Source of the DNA: Flavobacterium piscinae
Lineage (GTDB): Bacteria; Bacteroidota; Bacteroidia; Flavobacteriales; Flavobacteriaceae
Direction of reading: 5' to 3'
Assembly: GCF_004122145.1 (NCBI RefSeq)
Contig: NZ_SBKQ01000011.1
Span: forward strand, 85,894 to 149,893
DNA: 64,000 nucleotides
This document shows positions 17,483 to 26,983 of the stretch, in pieces (position 1 is the first letter of the stretch; each line of letters opens with the position of its first letter). The notes beneath the pieces were generated by a model that searched no databases, was not told the DNA's origin, and worked only from the letters and a program-made list of their open reading frames with translations. Made by a program: the position numbers and the translations under genes.

Positions 17483-17665
17483 ATGAAAAAGTTATTTATT
17501 CCTATCGTGTTGATTGCCGTTTTTTTTGCTTTTTACACTCCAAAAGAGCATCATTATGCTATTTATATTAAAGTGGTCGCCATAGTGATTTTAATGATAG
17601 GAGTAATGAAATTAATGCAAAAAGTACCTAGTAGAAACCAAGAAAAAGAAGATGATGAAATTTAG
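17483..17665 (+). CDS. Small membrane protein cotranscribed with smr
   Basis: The 60-residue protein has two hydrophobic helices (IPIVLIAVFFAFYT and AIYIKVVAIVILMIGVMKLM) and a charged C-terminal tail (SRNQEKEDDEI). I do not recognise a family. It begins 17 nt after a good promoter box and overlaps the Smr gene by 14 bp. This supports its being translated and coupled to that gene. Confidence 0.65.
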   Translation: MKKLFIPIVLIAVFFAFYTPKEHHYAIYIKVVAIVILMIGVMKLMQKVPSRNQEKEDDEI

Positions 17666-18212
17666 TATTGGAGATAGAGTAGCAGCGTTGGATGAAGATA
17701 TTTCCGGAGTGGTCGTAGCAATAAAAAATGACCAAGTTGAGGTAGAAACGACAGATGGTTTTTTGATGACATATTTTGTCAACGAATTAATTAAAGAAAA
17801 CATTTCCAATGATTTAAATGGTTTTATTTCAAGAGAAAAAGTAAGTAGTGCCATCAAAGAAAAAATAGACCCAATCAAACGAAATTTCACCAAAGAAAAG
17901 AAATCTAAGAAGGATGAATTTGTGTTGGAGGTCGATTTACACATCGAAAAATTAGTGCCTTCCAAACGCGGAATGAACAACTATGATATTCTAAATCTTC
18001 AAATGGAAACGGCCAAACGCCAACTTGAATTTGCTCAAAAAAATCGCATCCCCAGAATCGTTTTCATACACGGCGTTGGCGAAGGTGTTTTAAAAGCCGA
18101 ACTCGATTTTTTATTAGGCAGATACGATAACATCACGTTTCAAGATGCCAATTATCAAAAATACGGATTGGGTGCAACCGAGGTCTATTTTATCCAAAAG
18201 AAAATGTTGTAA
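17652..18212 (+). CDS. DUF2027/Smr-domain protein
   Basis: The 186-residue protein has an N-terminal SH3-like beta domain (FSIGDRVAALDEDISGVVVA, about 4-60) and a C-terminal Smr domain (about 98-183). The Smr domain carries the DLHIE motif and HGVGEGVLK, the two conserved elements of Smr nuclease-like domains related to the MutS2 C-terminus. Smr domains bind or cut nucleic acid, and in some bacteria act on stalled ribosomes or branched DNA; which applies here is unknown. A second Met at 17655 could be the start. The gene follows a small membrane protein with an overlap. Confidence 0.85.
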   Translation: MMKFSIGDRVAALDEDISGVVVAIKNDQVEVETTDGFLMTYFVNELIKENISNDLNGFISREKVSSAIKEKIDPIKRNFTKEKKSKKDEFVLEVDLHIEKLVPSKRGMNNYDILNLQMETAKRQLEFAQKNRIPRIVFIHGVGEGVLKAELDFLLGRYDNITFQDANYQKYGLGATEVYFIQKKML

Positions 18213-18215
18213 TTA

Positions 18216-19259
18216 TTATAAAAGAATTACAAATTCTCCAAACTCATAAACATTTCCTAAGTTAAAAGATATTTGTAGTTCAGGTGAACTTACTTTTGTC
18301 ATCGTAACATTCTTAAGTATGATTTTATGACGATGACCGATGACCGGACTTTGGTTATCTGTCGGGATTTCATATTCAATAGTTGTGGTTACTTCAATTA
18401 TTCCACTTACATCCGTCACACCATTTTCTGCATTAAATTCTTCAATTGGAATGGGGTATGTAGGTGTTTCACTTGCACACAAAAACTCACTGCCAATTAT
18501 GTCATTGTAATAAACAAGTTGTAAAAAATTTGATGTACCATTTATCAAAGCTGTTCTTGGTTGATTTTCAGGTGTGACTTCAGCAACAAATAAATTTGGA
18601 TCAATGCGTAAAGTCATCGCTTGAGGAGGAACATTGGCAGGCGTAGAAGAACCAATAACCGGAATTTTAAACAAAAACGAATTATCACTACCACATTGAG
18701 CAATATTGACATCAAAATCGCCTTGTCGTAAAGAAGAAGTAACATAATCGCCAAAAACTAATTCCGTAAACAATTGTTGGTTTCCGTTACCGGTATCAAA
18801 ATTCACATTACGTAAAACGATTGAATGGGTGTATCCTGTAATTTCCGATGCGTTTGTGGTTTCATCAACTTCCTTGTTCACAGAAGTGCTAATTTCAATG
18901 TTTCCCGAAAGTGCATTCCATTCTTTAGTCACCGTTGGATTGGCTGGTGGAATCGTATTACAAATCACGTTTGTATTCAAATCACCATTGTAAAGTCGGT
19001 ATATTACTTTGTTTGTACTGTTGATCGACAAAGTTCTGGGTACGCCCGTGGGTGTGATTTCATTCTCAAAATTAGTTTCCGGAATTTGAAGAATTAATGC
19101 TTCATTATCATTAATCTTATAAATAAAAAAACCGGATTCACCACTGTTACATGAATTTGTTGTGGCAGAAGTGAAATCAAATGATTCGATAGTAAAATCA
19201 CCATCATCACATGCGTTTAACGAAAAAAGAAGCACAAAAAAACCAACTATTTTTCTCAT
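18216..19259 (-). CDS. Lipoprotein with two repeated beta domains, unknown function
   Basis: From ATG 19259 the product is 347 residues. A lipoprotein signal (MRKIVGFFVLLFSLNAC) is followed by DDGDF and two similar halves. Each half has a Cys near its start (NSCNSGESGFFIYKI versus VNIAQCGSDNSFLFKIPV), an N..PRT/ALI..S segment (TGVPRTLSINSTNKVIYRLY versus ENQPRTALINGTSNFLQLVY), a later Cys and a closing GYTHSIVLRNV or GHRHKIILKNV. This is an internal duplication. The open frame extends upstream to 19313, but only Met-19 gives a signal peptide. It is divergent from the GH97 gene. Confidence 0.7.
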   Translation of the reverse strand: MRKIVGFFVLLFSLNACDDGDFTIESFDFTSATTNSCNSGESGFFIYKINDNEALILQIPETNFENEITPTGVPRTLSINSTNKVIYRLYNGDLNTNVICNTIPPANPTVTKEWNALSGNIEISTSVNKEVDETTNASEITGYTHSIVLRNVNFDTGNGNQQLFTELVFGDYVTSSLRQGDFDVNIAQCGSDNSFLFKIPVIGSSTPANVPPQAMTLRIDPNLFVAEVTPENQPRTALINGTSNFLQLVYYNDIIGSEFLCASETPTYPIPIEEFNAENGVTDVSGIIEVTTTIEYEIPTDNQSPVIGHRHKIILKNVTMTKVSSPELQISFNLGNVYEFGEFVILL

Positions 19260-19348
19260 AGGAATATCAAAATTATAAGCAAAAATAGGATTTTTAATCG
19301 CTCCAAAAAGCATTTGGTTTTAATTAGGACGATTTTAACCATATTTCT

Positions 19349-19356
19349 TATCTTTG
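19349..19356 (+). promoter_or_regulatory. -7 element TATCTTTG upstream of the GH97 gene
   Basis: This exact TAnnTTTG match lies 24 bp before ATG 19380. It excludes the upstream in-frame start at 19314, which would precede the transcript. Confidence 0.6.
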
Positions 19357-19379
19357 ATATCTTCATAAACTATTTAAAT

Positions 19380-21476
19380 ATGAACTATTTCATAGCCTTT
19401 TTTTCTTTACTATTCGTTGGAATTACAAACGGTCAAACGTTAAAATCGCCTGATAATCAATTAGAACTGATTTTCGAACTAAATCAATTAGGGAAGCCAA
19501 CTTATCAATTAAAATATAAAAACAAAAGCGTTATTCAACCCAGTAATCTGGGATTAGTGCTGAAAAATAATGACAATTTAGTGGATGGTTTTGAAGTAAT
19601 AAATGCTAAAGCCACTTCATTTTCAGACAAATGGAAACCCGTTTTAGGCGAAGAAAAAGAAATTCTCGATCAGCACAATCAATTGATTGTTGAACTTCTT
19701 CAAAAAGCCACCGGTCGTAAAATGAATTTAGTTTTTCGATTATTTAATGAAGGATTGGCTTTTAGATATGAAATTCCTACCCAAGAAAAGTTAAATTATT
19801 TTGTTATTGCTGATGAAGAAACGCAATTTTCATTAACCGGAGATCATAAAGCTTTTTGGATACCGGGAGATTATGACAGTCAAGAATATAGCTATAATGA
19901 AACCAAATTGTCCCAAATTGATGTGGATAAATTAGACATGAATAATGGAATTGGGATGAAAGGACCTATGGCAAAATCCAGAATTCAATCGCCGGTGATG
20001 ATGAAATCAGCCGATGGATTATACCTCAATATCTTTGAAGCCGCTGTGGTCAATTATCCGATTATGCATTTGGATGTGTATACAAAATCGTTTCAGATGC
20101 AATCGCATTTGGTTCCCAATGCCATTGGCGATAAAGCCTATTTACAAGCTCCTGCAAACACACCATGGAGAACGATTATGGTAAGCGATGATGCTCGAAT
20201 AATTTTGGCCTCCAAAATGGTCTTAAATTTGAACGAACCCTCCAAAATTGAAGATACTTCTTGGATAAAACCGATGAAATACGTTGGAATTTGGTGGGAA
20301 ATGCACGTAGGCAAAGCCACTTGGGATTATGCGGGTTCACAAAACGCTCAAATGGCTCAGGAGGCCGAATTAAAACCAACCGGAAAACACGGAGCAACCA
20401 CCGAAAACACAAAAAAATACATCGATTTTGCAGCAAAACACGGATTTGATGGCGTTTTAGTGGAAGGATGGAACGTAGGTTGGGAAGATTGGTTTGGCAA
20501 CTGGAAAGAAAATGTTTTTGATTTTGTCACTTCCTATCCCGATTTTAATGTGGAAGAAGTGCAAAAATATGCAGCATCCAAAGGTGTTAAAATGATCATG
20601 CACCACGAAACCTCAGGTTCTGTTTCCAATTATGAAAGAAGACTAGACCGAGCATTTTCATTTATGAAAAAACATAATTATGATGCAGTTAAATCTGGGT
20701 ATGTTGGAAAGATCATCCCAAGAGGAGAATGGCACGACGGACAAACAATGGTAAATCACTTCAATTACGCAGTGGAAAGAGCTGCAGATTATAAAATTAT
20801 GGTTAATTCACACGAATCATCCAGACCAACGGGTTACCATAGAACTTACCCAAATTACATTGCGGCAGAGGCGGCTCGTGGCAACGAATTCAATGCGTGG
20901 AGTGTGGGAAATCCACCGGCACACGAAACGATTTTGCCGTTTACACGCTTTTTGGGCGGACCAATGGATTATACACCCGGAATTTTTGAAATTAAAATGA
21001 GCCATTATGATGCCACCAAGAAGGAGCAAGTGCACACCACGTTGGCTAAACAATTAGCGTTGTATGTCACGATTTATAGTCCGCTACAAATGGCGGCCGA
21101 CTTGCCTGAAAATTACGAACGCCATTTAGATGCTTTTCAATTTATTAAGGATGTGGAAGTAGATTGGGATAAAACGGAGATTTTAGAAGCAGAACCCGGC
21201 GATTATGTCTCTATCGCTCGTAAAGCAAAAGGAAAAGAATCCTGGTTTTTAGGAGCTATTACCGATGAAAATCCTAGAAATACAGAAATAGCCTTAGACT
21301 TTTTAACACCCGGAAAAAAATACAAAGCCACCATTTACCAAGACGGAAAAGACGCTCATTGGGAGAAAAATCCAAAAGCGTATTCCATTAAAACCATCGA
21401 AGTAACTGCTAAATCCAAATTAAAATTAAATTTAGCAGCCGGTGGCGGAACGGCAATTAGTTTCTTTCCTATGTAA
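19380..21476 (+). CDS. Glycoside hydrolase family 97 alpha-glucosidase (SusB-like)
   Basis: The 698-residue protein has a signal peptide (MNYFIAFFSLLFVGITNGQ). GH97 layout is an N-terminal beta-sandwich (LKSPDNQLELIFELN), a central (beta/alpha)8 barrel and a C-terminal beta domain. Barrel landmarks are KYVGIWWEMHVG, HGFDGVLVEGWNVGWEDW, MVNSHESSRPTGYHRTYPN and AARGNEFNAW. The Glu residues in NSHESS and GNEF are where inverting GH97 enzymes keep catalytic/calcium-binding Glu, so an inverting alpha-glucosidase is likely. It acts in the periplasm on maltodextrin-like glucosides. No susC/D pair adjoins it, so it is not in a classical polysaccharide utilisation locus. ATG 19380 was chosen from the promoter and the signal peptide. 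Confidence 0.92.
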   Translation: MNYFIAFFSLLFVGITNGQTLKSPDNQLELIFELNQLGKPTYQLKYKNKSVIQPSNLGLVLKNNDNLVDGFEVINAKATSFSDKWKPVLGEEKEILDQHNQLIVELLQKATGRKMNLVFRLFNEGLAFRYEIPTQEKLNYFVIADEETQFSLTGDHKAFWIPGDYDSQEYSYNETKLSQIDVDKLDMNNGIGMKGPMAKSRIQSPVMMKSADGLYLNIFEAAVVNYPIMHLDVYTKSFQMQSHLVPNAIGDKAYLQAPANTPWRTIMVSDDARIILASKMVLNLNEPSKIEDTSWIKPMKYVGIWWEMHVGKATWDYAGSQNAQMAQEAELKPTGKHGATTENTKKYIDFAAKHGFDGVLVEGWNVGWEDWFGNWKENVFDFVTSYPDFNVEEVQKYAASKGVKMIMHHETSGSVSNYERRLDRAFSFMKKHNYDAVKSGYVGKIIPRGEWHDGQTMVNHFNYAVERAADYKIMVNSHESSRPTGYHRTYPNYIAAEAARGNEFNAWSVGNPPAHETILPFTRFLGGPMDYTPGIFEIKMSHYDATKKEQVHTTLAKQLALYVTIYSPLQMAADLPENYERHLDAFQFIKDVEVDWDKTEILEAEPGDYVSIARKAKGKESWFLGAITDENPRNTEIALDFLTPGKKYKATIYQDGKDAHWEKNPKAYSIKTIEVTAKSKLKLNLAAGGGTAISFFPM

Positions 21477-21489
21477 TGGGAATAGGTTA

Positions 21490-21600
21490 AAGGTGATTGG
21501 TAATGGGACAAAATCCGTTCAAATCCAATATAGCGAAGCTATCAAAATCCGCTTAAATCCGCGTTTAGCGTAGCTAATCTGTTAAATCCGTGTTCCATTT
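21490..21600. repeat. Degenerate intergenic repeat (AAATCC phrases with TAGCGAAGCTA palindromes)
   Basis: Short phrases AAATCCG/AAATCC recur around two small palindromes, TAGCGAAGCTA and TAGCGTAGCTA. A related stretch lies at 26840-26900 (ATAGCAAAGCTATCAAAATC), and more diverged ones at 35205-35250 and 35700-35735. No coding potential is seen. Confidence 0.6.
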
Positions 21601-21623
21601 ACAAGAAATAATTATAGAAAAAA

Positions 21624-22748
21624 ATGAACAAAATATACCTCGATAACGCCTCCACAACTCCCATACGCCCCGAAGTAATTCAGGTAATGGCCAATGTGAT
21701 GCAAACCGAATTCGGTAATCCATCTTCCACACACAGTTTCGGACGAGGTGCAAAAGTGATTTTGGAATCGGCTAGAAAAAGTATAGCCAAACACTTAAAT
21801 TGTTCCGCACAAGAAATCATTTTCACTTCTTCAGGAACCGAAGCTAATAACTGGATTCTGCGAAATGCAGTTGCTAAAATGGGTGTTAAACGAATTATTT
21901 CAACCAAAATTGAGCATCATGCCGTTTTGTATCCTATTTTAGAATTACAAAAAGAGTTTGGAATAGAAGTTGAATTCCTAACCATCTTTCCTAACGGCCA
22001 TATTGATTATTTGCAATTAGCTACTTTATTGGAAGATACAAAACCTACTTTAGTAAGTCTCATGCACGTGAATAACGAAACCGGAGTAGTGTTAGATTTG
22101 AATCGGGTAGGCGAGTTGTGCAAATCCGCAAATGCCTATTTTCACTCTGATACCGTGCAATCTATCGGTAAAACGGAAATCGATTTACAAGAAATCAAGG
22201 TTGATTTTTTAGTTGCGAGTGCACACAAATTCAATGGTCCAAAAGGAATTGGTTTTACTTTTGTAAAGAAAAACACCATCATTTCACCCATGATTTTTGG
22301 TGGTGAACAGGAAAAAGGCCTTCGTGCCGGAACCGAGGCCGTTCATCAAATTGCCGGGATGGCCAAAGCCTTAGAAATGGCTTATCATCATTTGGATACG
22401 GAAAGAAGTGCCATTTTTGAGTTAAAGAAATATACAATAGAAAAATTAGCACAACAATTTCCTTCCATAAAATTCAACGGTGGATTGGAGACCTTTTATT
22501 CTATCTTGAATATTCAATTACCCTTCGCTCCGGAAAAAACAACGATGATTTTATTTGAATTGGACATGAAAGGAATTGCTGCTTCGCGAGGAAGTGCTTG
22601 CCAGTCGGGAAGTATCAAACCTTCGCATGTGTTAGCCGAAATTTTATCGGAAGATGAACTCAAAAAGCCAAGTCTTCGCATTTCGTTCAATCATCAAAAC
22701 ACCAAAGAAGAAATCGATTATTTTATTTCGTGTTTGGCAGCGATGTAA
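21624..22748 (+). CDS. Cysteine desulfurase (IscS/NifS family)
   Basis: The 374-residue PLP enzyme removes sulfur from cysteine for Fe-S cluster and thionucleoside synthesis. It starts MNKIYLDNASTTPIRPEV. It contains SSGTEANNWILR, MHVNNETGVVLDL, the PLP lysine K202 in VASAHKFNGPKGIGF and the persulfide-forming C326 in ASRGSACQSGS. The loop around C326 is long and has the SRGSACQSG form of group I (IscS-like) enzymes. No iscU or other Fe-S genes adjoin, so a housekeeping or tRNA-thiolation role is equally likely. pyrD follows 37 bp later but has its own promoter box. Confidence 0.93.
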   Translation: MNKIYLDNASTTPIRPEVIQVMANVMQTEFGNPSSTHSFGRGAKVILESARKSIAKHLNCSAQEIIFTSSGTEANNWILRNAVAKMGVKRIISTKIEHHAVLYPILELQKEFGIEVEFLTIFPNGHIDYLQLATLLEDTKPTLVSLMHVNNETGVVLDLNRVGELCKSANAYFHSDTVQSIGKTEIDLQEIKVDFLVASAHKFNGPKGIGFTFVKKNTIISPMIFGGEQEKGLRAGTEAVHQIAGMAKALEMAYHHLDTERSAIFELKKYTIEKLAQQFPSIKFNGGLETFYSILNIQLPFAPEKTTMILFELDMKGIAASRGSACQSGSIKPSHVLAEILSEDELKKPSLRISFNHQNTKEEIDYFISCLAAM

Positions 22749-22759
22749 GTCAGAATGAT

Positions 22760-22767
22760 TATTTTTG
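22760..22767 (+). promoter_or_regulatory. -7 element TATTTTTG upstream of pyrD
   Basis: This exact TAnnTTTG match ends 18 nt before ATG 22786. The upstream TTG in frame lies inside the box and is rejected as a start. Confidence 0.55.
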
Positions 22768-22785
22768 CTCAACAACACAACCCAC

Positions 22786-23805
22786 ATGTATAAATTATTA
22801 ATTCGACCTATTTTATTTTGTTTCGATCCGGAACAAGTACACCATTTTACGTTTTCACTCATTCGGGTTTTAAATAAAATTCCCGGTTTTGGATTACTTT
22901 TTCAATCGATTTATGAAGTGAAAAATCCTAAATTAGAACGAGAAGTATTTGGTTTGAAGTTTAAAAATCCGGTTGGTTTGGCAGCCGGTTTTGATAAAGA
23001 TGCCAAATTATATCAAGAATTGTCCAATTTTGGTTTTGGTTTTATTGAAATAGGTACCTTAACCCCAAAACCTCAAGAAGGAAACCCTAAAAAGCGTTTG
23101 TTTCGCCTAAAAGAAGATTCAGCCATCATAAACCGTATGGGTTTCAATAATGGCGGTGTTTTGGAGGCGGTGGAACGATTAAAAAAAAATAATGGCGTTT
23201 TAATTGGTGGAAATATTGGAAAAAATAAAAATACACCTAACGAAGAAGCTACTTCCGATTACGAAATTTGTTTTGAAGCGTTATTTCCACACGTTGATTA
23301 TTTTGTGGTGAATGTAAGTTCGCCCAACACACCTAATTTGCGAGCGTTACAAGAAAAAGAACCATTGACGCAATTATTGCAAACGCTTCAGAATCTGAAT
23401 TCACAAAAACCGAAACAAAAACCAATCTTACTCAAGATTGCACCGGATTTAACCAATGAACAATTGTTGGATATTATTGACATTGTCAATGAAACCAAAA
23501 TAGCCGGAGTAATTGCGACCAATACAACGCTTTCCCGCGAAGGTTTACAATCGGAGAATAAATCTGAAATGGGTGGACTGAGCGGAAAGCCATTAACCAA
23601 CCGTTCCACTGAAGTGATTCGTTTTTTGAGTGAGAAAAGCAATAAATCCTTTCCAATTATTGGTGTGGGTGGAATTCATTCTGCCGATGATGCAATCGAA
23701 AAGTTGAATGCCGGAGCAAGTTTGGTGCAGCTTTACACCGGTTTTATTTATGAAGGGCCGAAGTTGATTAAGGAAATTAATGAGCGGATTTTAAGTAATA
23801 ATTAA
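22786..23805 (+). CDS. pyrD: Quinone-dependent dihydroorotate dehydrogenase (class 2)
   Basis: The 339-residue flavoenzyme oxidises dihydroorotate to orotate in pyrimidine synthesis, passing electrons to quinone. The N-terminal membrane-associating helices characteristic of class 2 are seen in [20 protein letters not shown]. The core has [30 protein letters not shown] and [14 protein letters not shown] with the catalytic Ser. [20 protein letters not shown] forms the FMN phosphate site, followed by [11 protein letters not shown]. The start at ATG 22786 is supported by the promoter element upstream. It is expected at the inner face of the cytoplasmic membrane. Confidence 0.96.
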   Translation: MYKLLIRPILFCFDPEQVHHFTFSLIRVLNKIPGFGLLFQSIYEVKNPKLEREVFGLKFKNPVGLAAGFDKDAKLYQELSNFGFGFIEIGTLTPKPQEGNPKKRLFRLKEDSAIINRMGFNNGGVLEAVERLKKNNGVLIGGNIGKNKNTPNEEATSDYEICFEALFPHVDYFVVNVSSPNTPNLRALQEKEPLTQLLQTLQNLNSQKPKQKPILLKIAPDLTNEQLLDIIDIVNETKIAGVIATNTTLSREGLQSENKSEMGGLSGKPLTNRSTEVIRFLSEKSNKSFPIIGVGGIHSADDAIEKLNAGASLVQLYTGFIYEGPKLIKEINERILSNN

Positions 23806-23872
23806 AGTTGTTTTTTTTCAGTTGTTTGTTGACTAAACCCTGACTGAATACTGCGACTGCAAACTGCAAACT

Positions 23873-24478
23873 ATGTTTACTACATTCCTCCTCGCATCCA
23901 TCGCCCTAACACTCTCTCCCGGACCGGATATTTTATACGTCTTGACGCAAAGTATTTCCAATGGAAAAAAGTTCGGAATAGCCACAGCGGCCGGTTTGGT
24001 TTCCGGTATTTTGGTGCATACGACATTAATTGCTTTAGGAATTTCCGCCATAATTAAACAATCTGAAATAATCTTTACGGGAATCAAAATTCTAGGTGCT
24101 TGTTATTTACTTTGGATTGCTTTTCAAGTGTATAAAGCACCGGCTTCCATTAATTTAAAATCGAATATTAGCAAAAAGAAGTCCTTATTTTCATTATTCA
24201 AACAAGGTTTTATAATGAATGTGCTCAACCCGAAAGTGACTTTGTTTTTCTTAGCTTTCTTTCCGGGTTTTATCGATGAAAAATTAGGCAATGTAACACA
24301 GCAAATTTATTTACTTGGCTTTTTATTTATGCTACAAGCTTTTGTGATTTTTTCTTTGGTAAGTATTTTAGCGGATAAGCTTACTGTTTTCATCCGAAAT
24401 AACAACACATTTTCCGTTTTTTTAAAATGGTTTCAAATTGTGGTTTTCATACTAATCGCTGTGCTGATTTTGATATAA
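23873..24478 (+). CDS. LysE/RhtB-family amino-acid exporter
   Basis: The 201-residue protein has six hydrophobic segments. The LysE family N-terminal signature is visible as LTLSPGPDILYVLTQSISNG, followed by GIATAAGLVSGILVHTTL. The middle GFIMNVLNPKVTLFFLAFFPGF is also diagnostic. Members export amino acids or their analogues in exchange for protons; the substrate is not predictable. It stands alone and ends in a bidirectional terminator. Confidence 0.92.
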   Translation: MFTTFLLASIALTLSPGPDILYVLTQSISNGKKFGIATAAGLVSGILVHTTLIALGISAIIKQSEIIFTGIKILGACYLLWIAFQVYKAPASINLKSNISKKKSLFSLFKQGFIMNVLNPKVTLFFLAFFPGFIDEKLGNVTQQIYLLGFLFMLQAFVIFSLVSILADKLTVFIRNNNTFSVFLKWFQIVVFILIAVLILI

Positions 24479-24510
24479 AAAAAACCATTCTGAGTCAGAA
24501 TGGTTTTTTT
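24476..24510 (+). terminator. Bidirectional rho-independent terminator between lysE-like and DUF349 genes
   Basis: AAAACCATTCTGA/TCAGAATGGTTTT forms a long stem with a very short loop, with A-run and T-run flanks that serve both convergent genes. Confidence 0.92.
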
Positions 24511-24525
24511 ATGAAAATATTTTTT

Positions 24526-26541
24526 TTATTCTTGCGATAAATTTCGCAATTGTTTCAACTTGTCTTTCCAAGTTTCCAATTCGTCTTTATGCTTTTCGAT
24601 GTTTTTTAATACTTCTTTCACAAGCGGATTGTCTTTTTTAGCATTTGTAAAAAACTGAATGTTGTTTTCTAACTGAAAAATTTCAGATTGAATTTCATCA
24701 ATTTTACGTATGATAAATATTTTTTCGCCTTCCAATTTTCTGCTGTCATCCGAACCGGCTAGTTGCTCTAATTTGTTGGAAAAACGCATCATATCGCCTT
24801 CTTTTTTGCTCAAACTTAATTTTTCAAACAAGGCATCCAAAATCTTATTAAACTTTCCTTCAATATGTCTTCTGGAAAAAGGTACTTTACCAAACGATTT
24901 CCATTGTTCAATGTGAGCTTTGATGGCCTCTAAATCGGTTTTGTGATCACCTACTAATTCAAAATCTTTCATGGAATCCAAATAAGCTTTTTTCTTGTCA
25001 AAGGCTTCAATTTCCTCTGAATTTGCTTCGTTTCTCGTGGCTTTCATTCGATCGAAATAGTGATTACAAGCCTCTTTGAATTCTTTCCAAATCTTATCGG
25101 AATATTTACGAGGAACATGACCTATTTGTTTCCATTCCTCTTGAATTTGTTTCATAAGCGGTGTTGTAGCAGCAAAATCTTCACTTGTACTCATCGCTTT
25201 TGCTTTTTCAACCAAAGCTAATTTTTTATTTAAATTATCGCTTTGTTCCTTTTTAATGTCTTTATAAAAAGCATTTTTGTGCGAATTGAAATTGCGAACG
25301 GCAGTCTTAAACTCAGCCCACGTATCTTCATTCACTTCACTGGGTACTTTACCGGCAGAAAAGAAGTCATTTCTGAGTTTTTCTACTTTTTCTATATATC
25401 CTTGCCATTGTGAATGAGCGGTTACTTCCACTTTTGCTAATTCTTCAATTTCGGCAATAATGGCTTTTTTTCGCTCTAAATTGGCAACTTCTTTTTCACG
25501 TTGATTAGCAAACAAACTTTCGCGTTTGTCATGCATTTGCTTCGTTAATGCACTAAATTGATTCCAAATCTCTTCACGGTGTTCTCTGTCTACCGGTCCG
25601 ATTTCTTCTTTCCAAATACGGTGCAAATCTTGTAGTTCACGGAAGGCTTTGGTTATGTCTTCTTCGTTTACCAATTCTTCTACACGAGCTATAATTTTTT
25701 GTTTTTGCTCCAAATTGTGTTTAAAATCTAAATCCCTTGCTTCGCGATCTAAGTGCAGATAATCATAAAAATTTTCTACATGAAAATGATAGTTATTCCA
25801 CACATGGTTGTATTTGTCTCGCGGGATTGGACCAATATTTCTCCATTCATCACGCAATTCATTAAAGTGTTTCAACGTATCTTTAATGTTTTCTTGCGGA
25901 TTGATGAGGTTTTTAATTTCTTCCACAATTGCTAATCTTCTGTTCAAATTAGCTTGTAAATTGTTTTGCAAACTTTTAAAGTGAGCGTTTTGCTTTCCTT
26001 TAATGAGTTTGTAGAGCGAATCAAATTTTGGTTTTAAAGGCAAATGATATTCAAAATCCTCTGTAGAATCCGGATTTTCAGCTAAAAACTCATCCCTTTT
26101 TTCATCAATAAAATGATTGTATTTCGATAAAAATTCTTTTTTAATTTCCTCAACATGTTCTTTGATCGACATGACTTTTTCAACCGTAGAAAGTTTTTCC
26201 AGTTCATCCACCAACGTTTCCATCGACATGGCATGATAATCCAATAAAGGAATGTTGTGGCGGTCTTTCAACGTTTCATCCTCGCTTTCTTCCGCATTCG
26301 AATCATCAATGGCATTCAATGCTTTTTGATGTTCACTTTCGGTCATCGGACTGTCATCAGCCAATTCTTCGGGAGAGATTTCCACCACCACTTCTTCCTC
26401 TACGGAAGTTAACGGAGCGGTTTCAACTTCTTCCGAAACGGTTTCAGCAGTTTCTTTGATTTCGTTATTTAAAACGTTTTCTTGGTTTCCATCTGTCTCA
26501 TTCTCAATTGGCGACAGGTTATCATTCTTTTCTTCTAACAT
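24526..26541 (-). CDS. DUF349 repeat protein
   Basis: The 671-residue protein has an acidic, disordered N-terminus (about 1-95, many Glu). A long helical body follows, built of repeated modules with W-x-x-I/G-P/K-V-P-R signatures: LRDEWRNIGPIPRDKYNHVW, LHRIWKEEIGPVDREHREEI, LRNDFFSAGKVPSEVNEDTW, IQEEWKQIGHVPRKYSDKIW and HIEQWKSFGKVPFSRRHIEG. That gives five DUF349 units of about 75 residues. Its C-terminus is a coiled coil. The molecular role in Bacteroidota is unknown to me; DUF349 proteins elsewhere have been linked to cell-cycle or recombination phenotypes. It is monocistronic. Confidence 0.88.
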   Translation of the reverse strand: MLEEKNDNLSPIENETDGNQENVLNNEIKETAETVSEEVETAPLTSVEEEVVVEISPEELADDSPMTESEHQKALNAIDDSNAEESEDETLKDRHNIPLLDYHAMSMETLVDELEKLSTVEKVMSIKEHVEEIKKEFLSKYNHFIDEKRDEFLAENPDSTEDFEYHLPLKPKFDSLYKLIKGKQNAHFKSLQNNLQANLNRRLAIVEEIKNLINPQENIKDTLKHFNELRDEWRNIGPIPRDKYNHVWNNYHFHVENFYDYLHLDREARDLDFKHNLEQKQKIIARVEELVNEEDITKAFRELQDLHRIWKEEIGPVDREHREEIWNQFSALTKQMHDKRESLFANQREKEVANLERKKAIIAEIEELAKVEVTAHSQWQGYIEKVEKLRNDFFSAGKVPSEVNEDTWAEFKTAVRNFNSHKNAFYKDIKKEQSDNLNKKLALVEKAKAMSTSEDFAATTPLMKQIQEEWKQIGHVPRKYSDKIWKEFKEACNHYFDRMKATRNEANSEEIEAFDKKKAYLDSMKDFELVGDHKTDLEAIKAHIEQWKSFGKVPFSRRHIEGKFNKILDALFEKLSLSKKEGDMMRFSNKLEQLAGSDDSRKLEGEKIFIIRKIDEIQSEIFQLENNIQFFTNAKKDNPLVKEVLKNIEKHKDELETWKDKLKQLRNLSQE

Positions 26542-26983
26542 CGAACAAATGTTTAAGGTTCATATAATAAAGGCGAAAGATAATAAAGTGTTCGCAAAAT
26601 TCAAAGGAATCACACTTTTAAAGTTGTTTTTAGTTTTTTGAAGCGAATGGCTCGGGCATTTTCAGCCAACCATTTTCCCGCAATCCGCTCTGTTTTTTGC
26701 TCTCCTTTAGCTATCGGGACTCCACAAAGGATGCCGCTCCTTTCGGGGCAAGGAGGGAAATGTAGTTGGGTTTCAAGTTTCAGGTTTCAAGTTTGAGATT
26801 TGTTCAAATGAAAATGTTCTCAAAGCGTATCCTTGAAAATCCACCATAGCAAAGCTATCAAAATCCATGAAAATCAGTTTTATCTGTTTAATCCGTGTGC
26901 TTTTAAAAAAAGCGATGCGATTGAAAAGTTTCAGGTTTCAGGTTCAGCAACTTGTAACATTAAACTTGAAACAAAAACTAACT
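26542..26983. other. Gene-free gap with degenerate repeats
   Basis: There is no convincing gene in these 442 bp. It holds a composition-shifted block (26650-26760) with a CCGCTCCTTTCGGGGC-like segment. Tandem AGTTTCAGGTTTCA phrases occur at 26768-26800 and 26930-26945, and a TAGCAAAGCTATCAAAATCC unit at 26845-26866 is related to the repeat at 21.5 kb. Promoter signals for the DUF349 gene must lie at its left end, but I cannot point to a clear box. Confidence 0.6.
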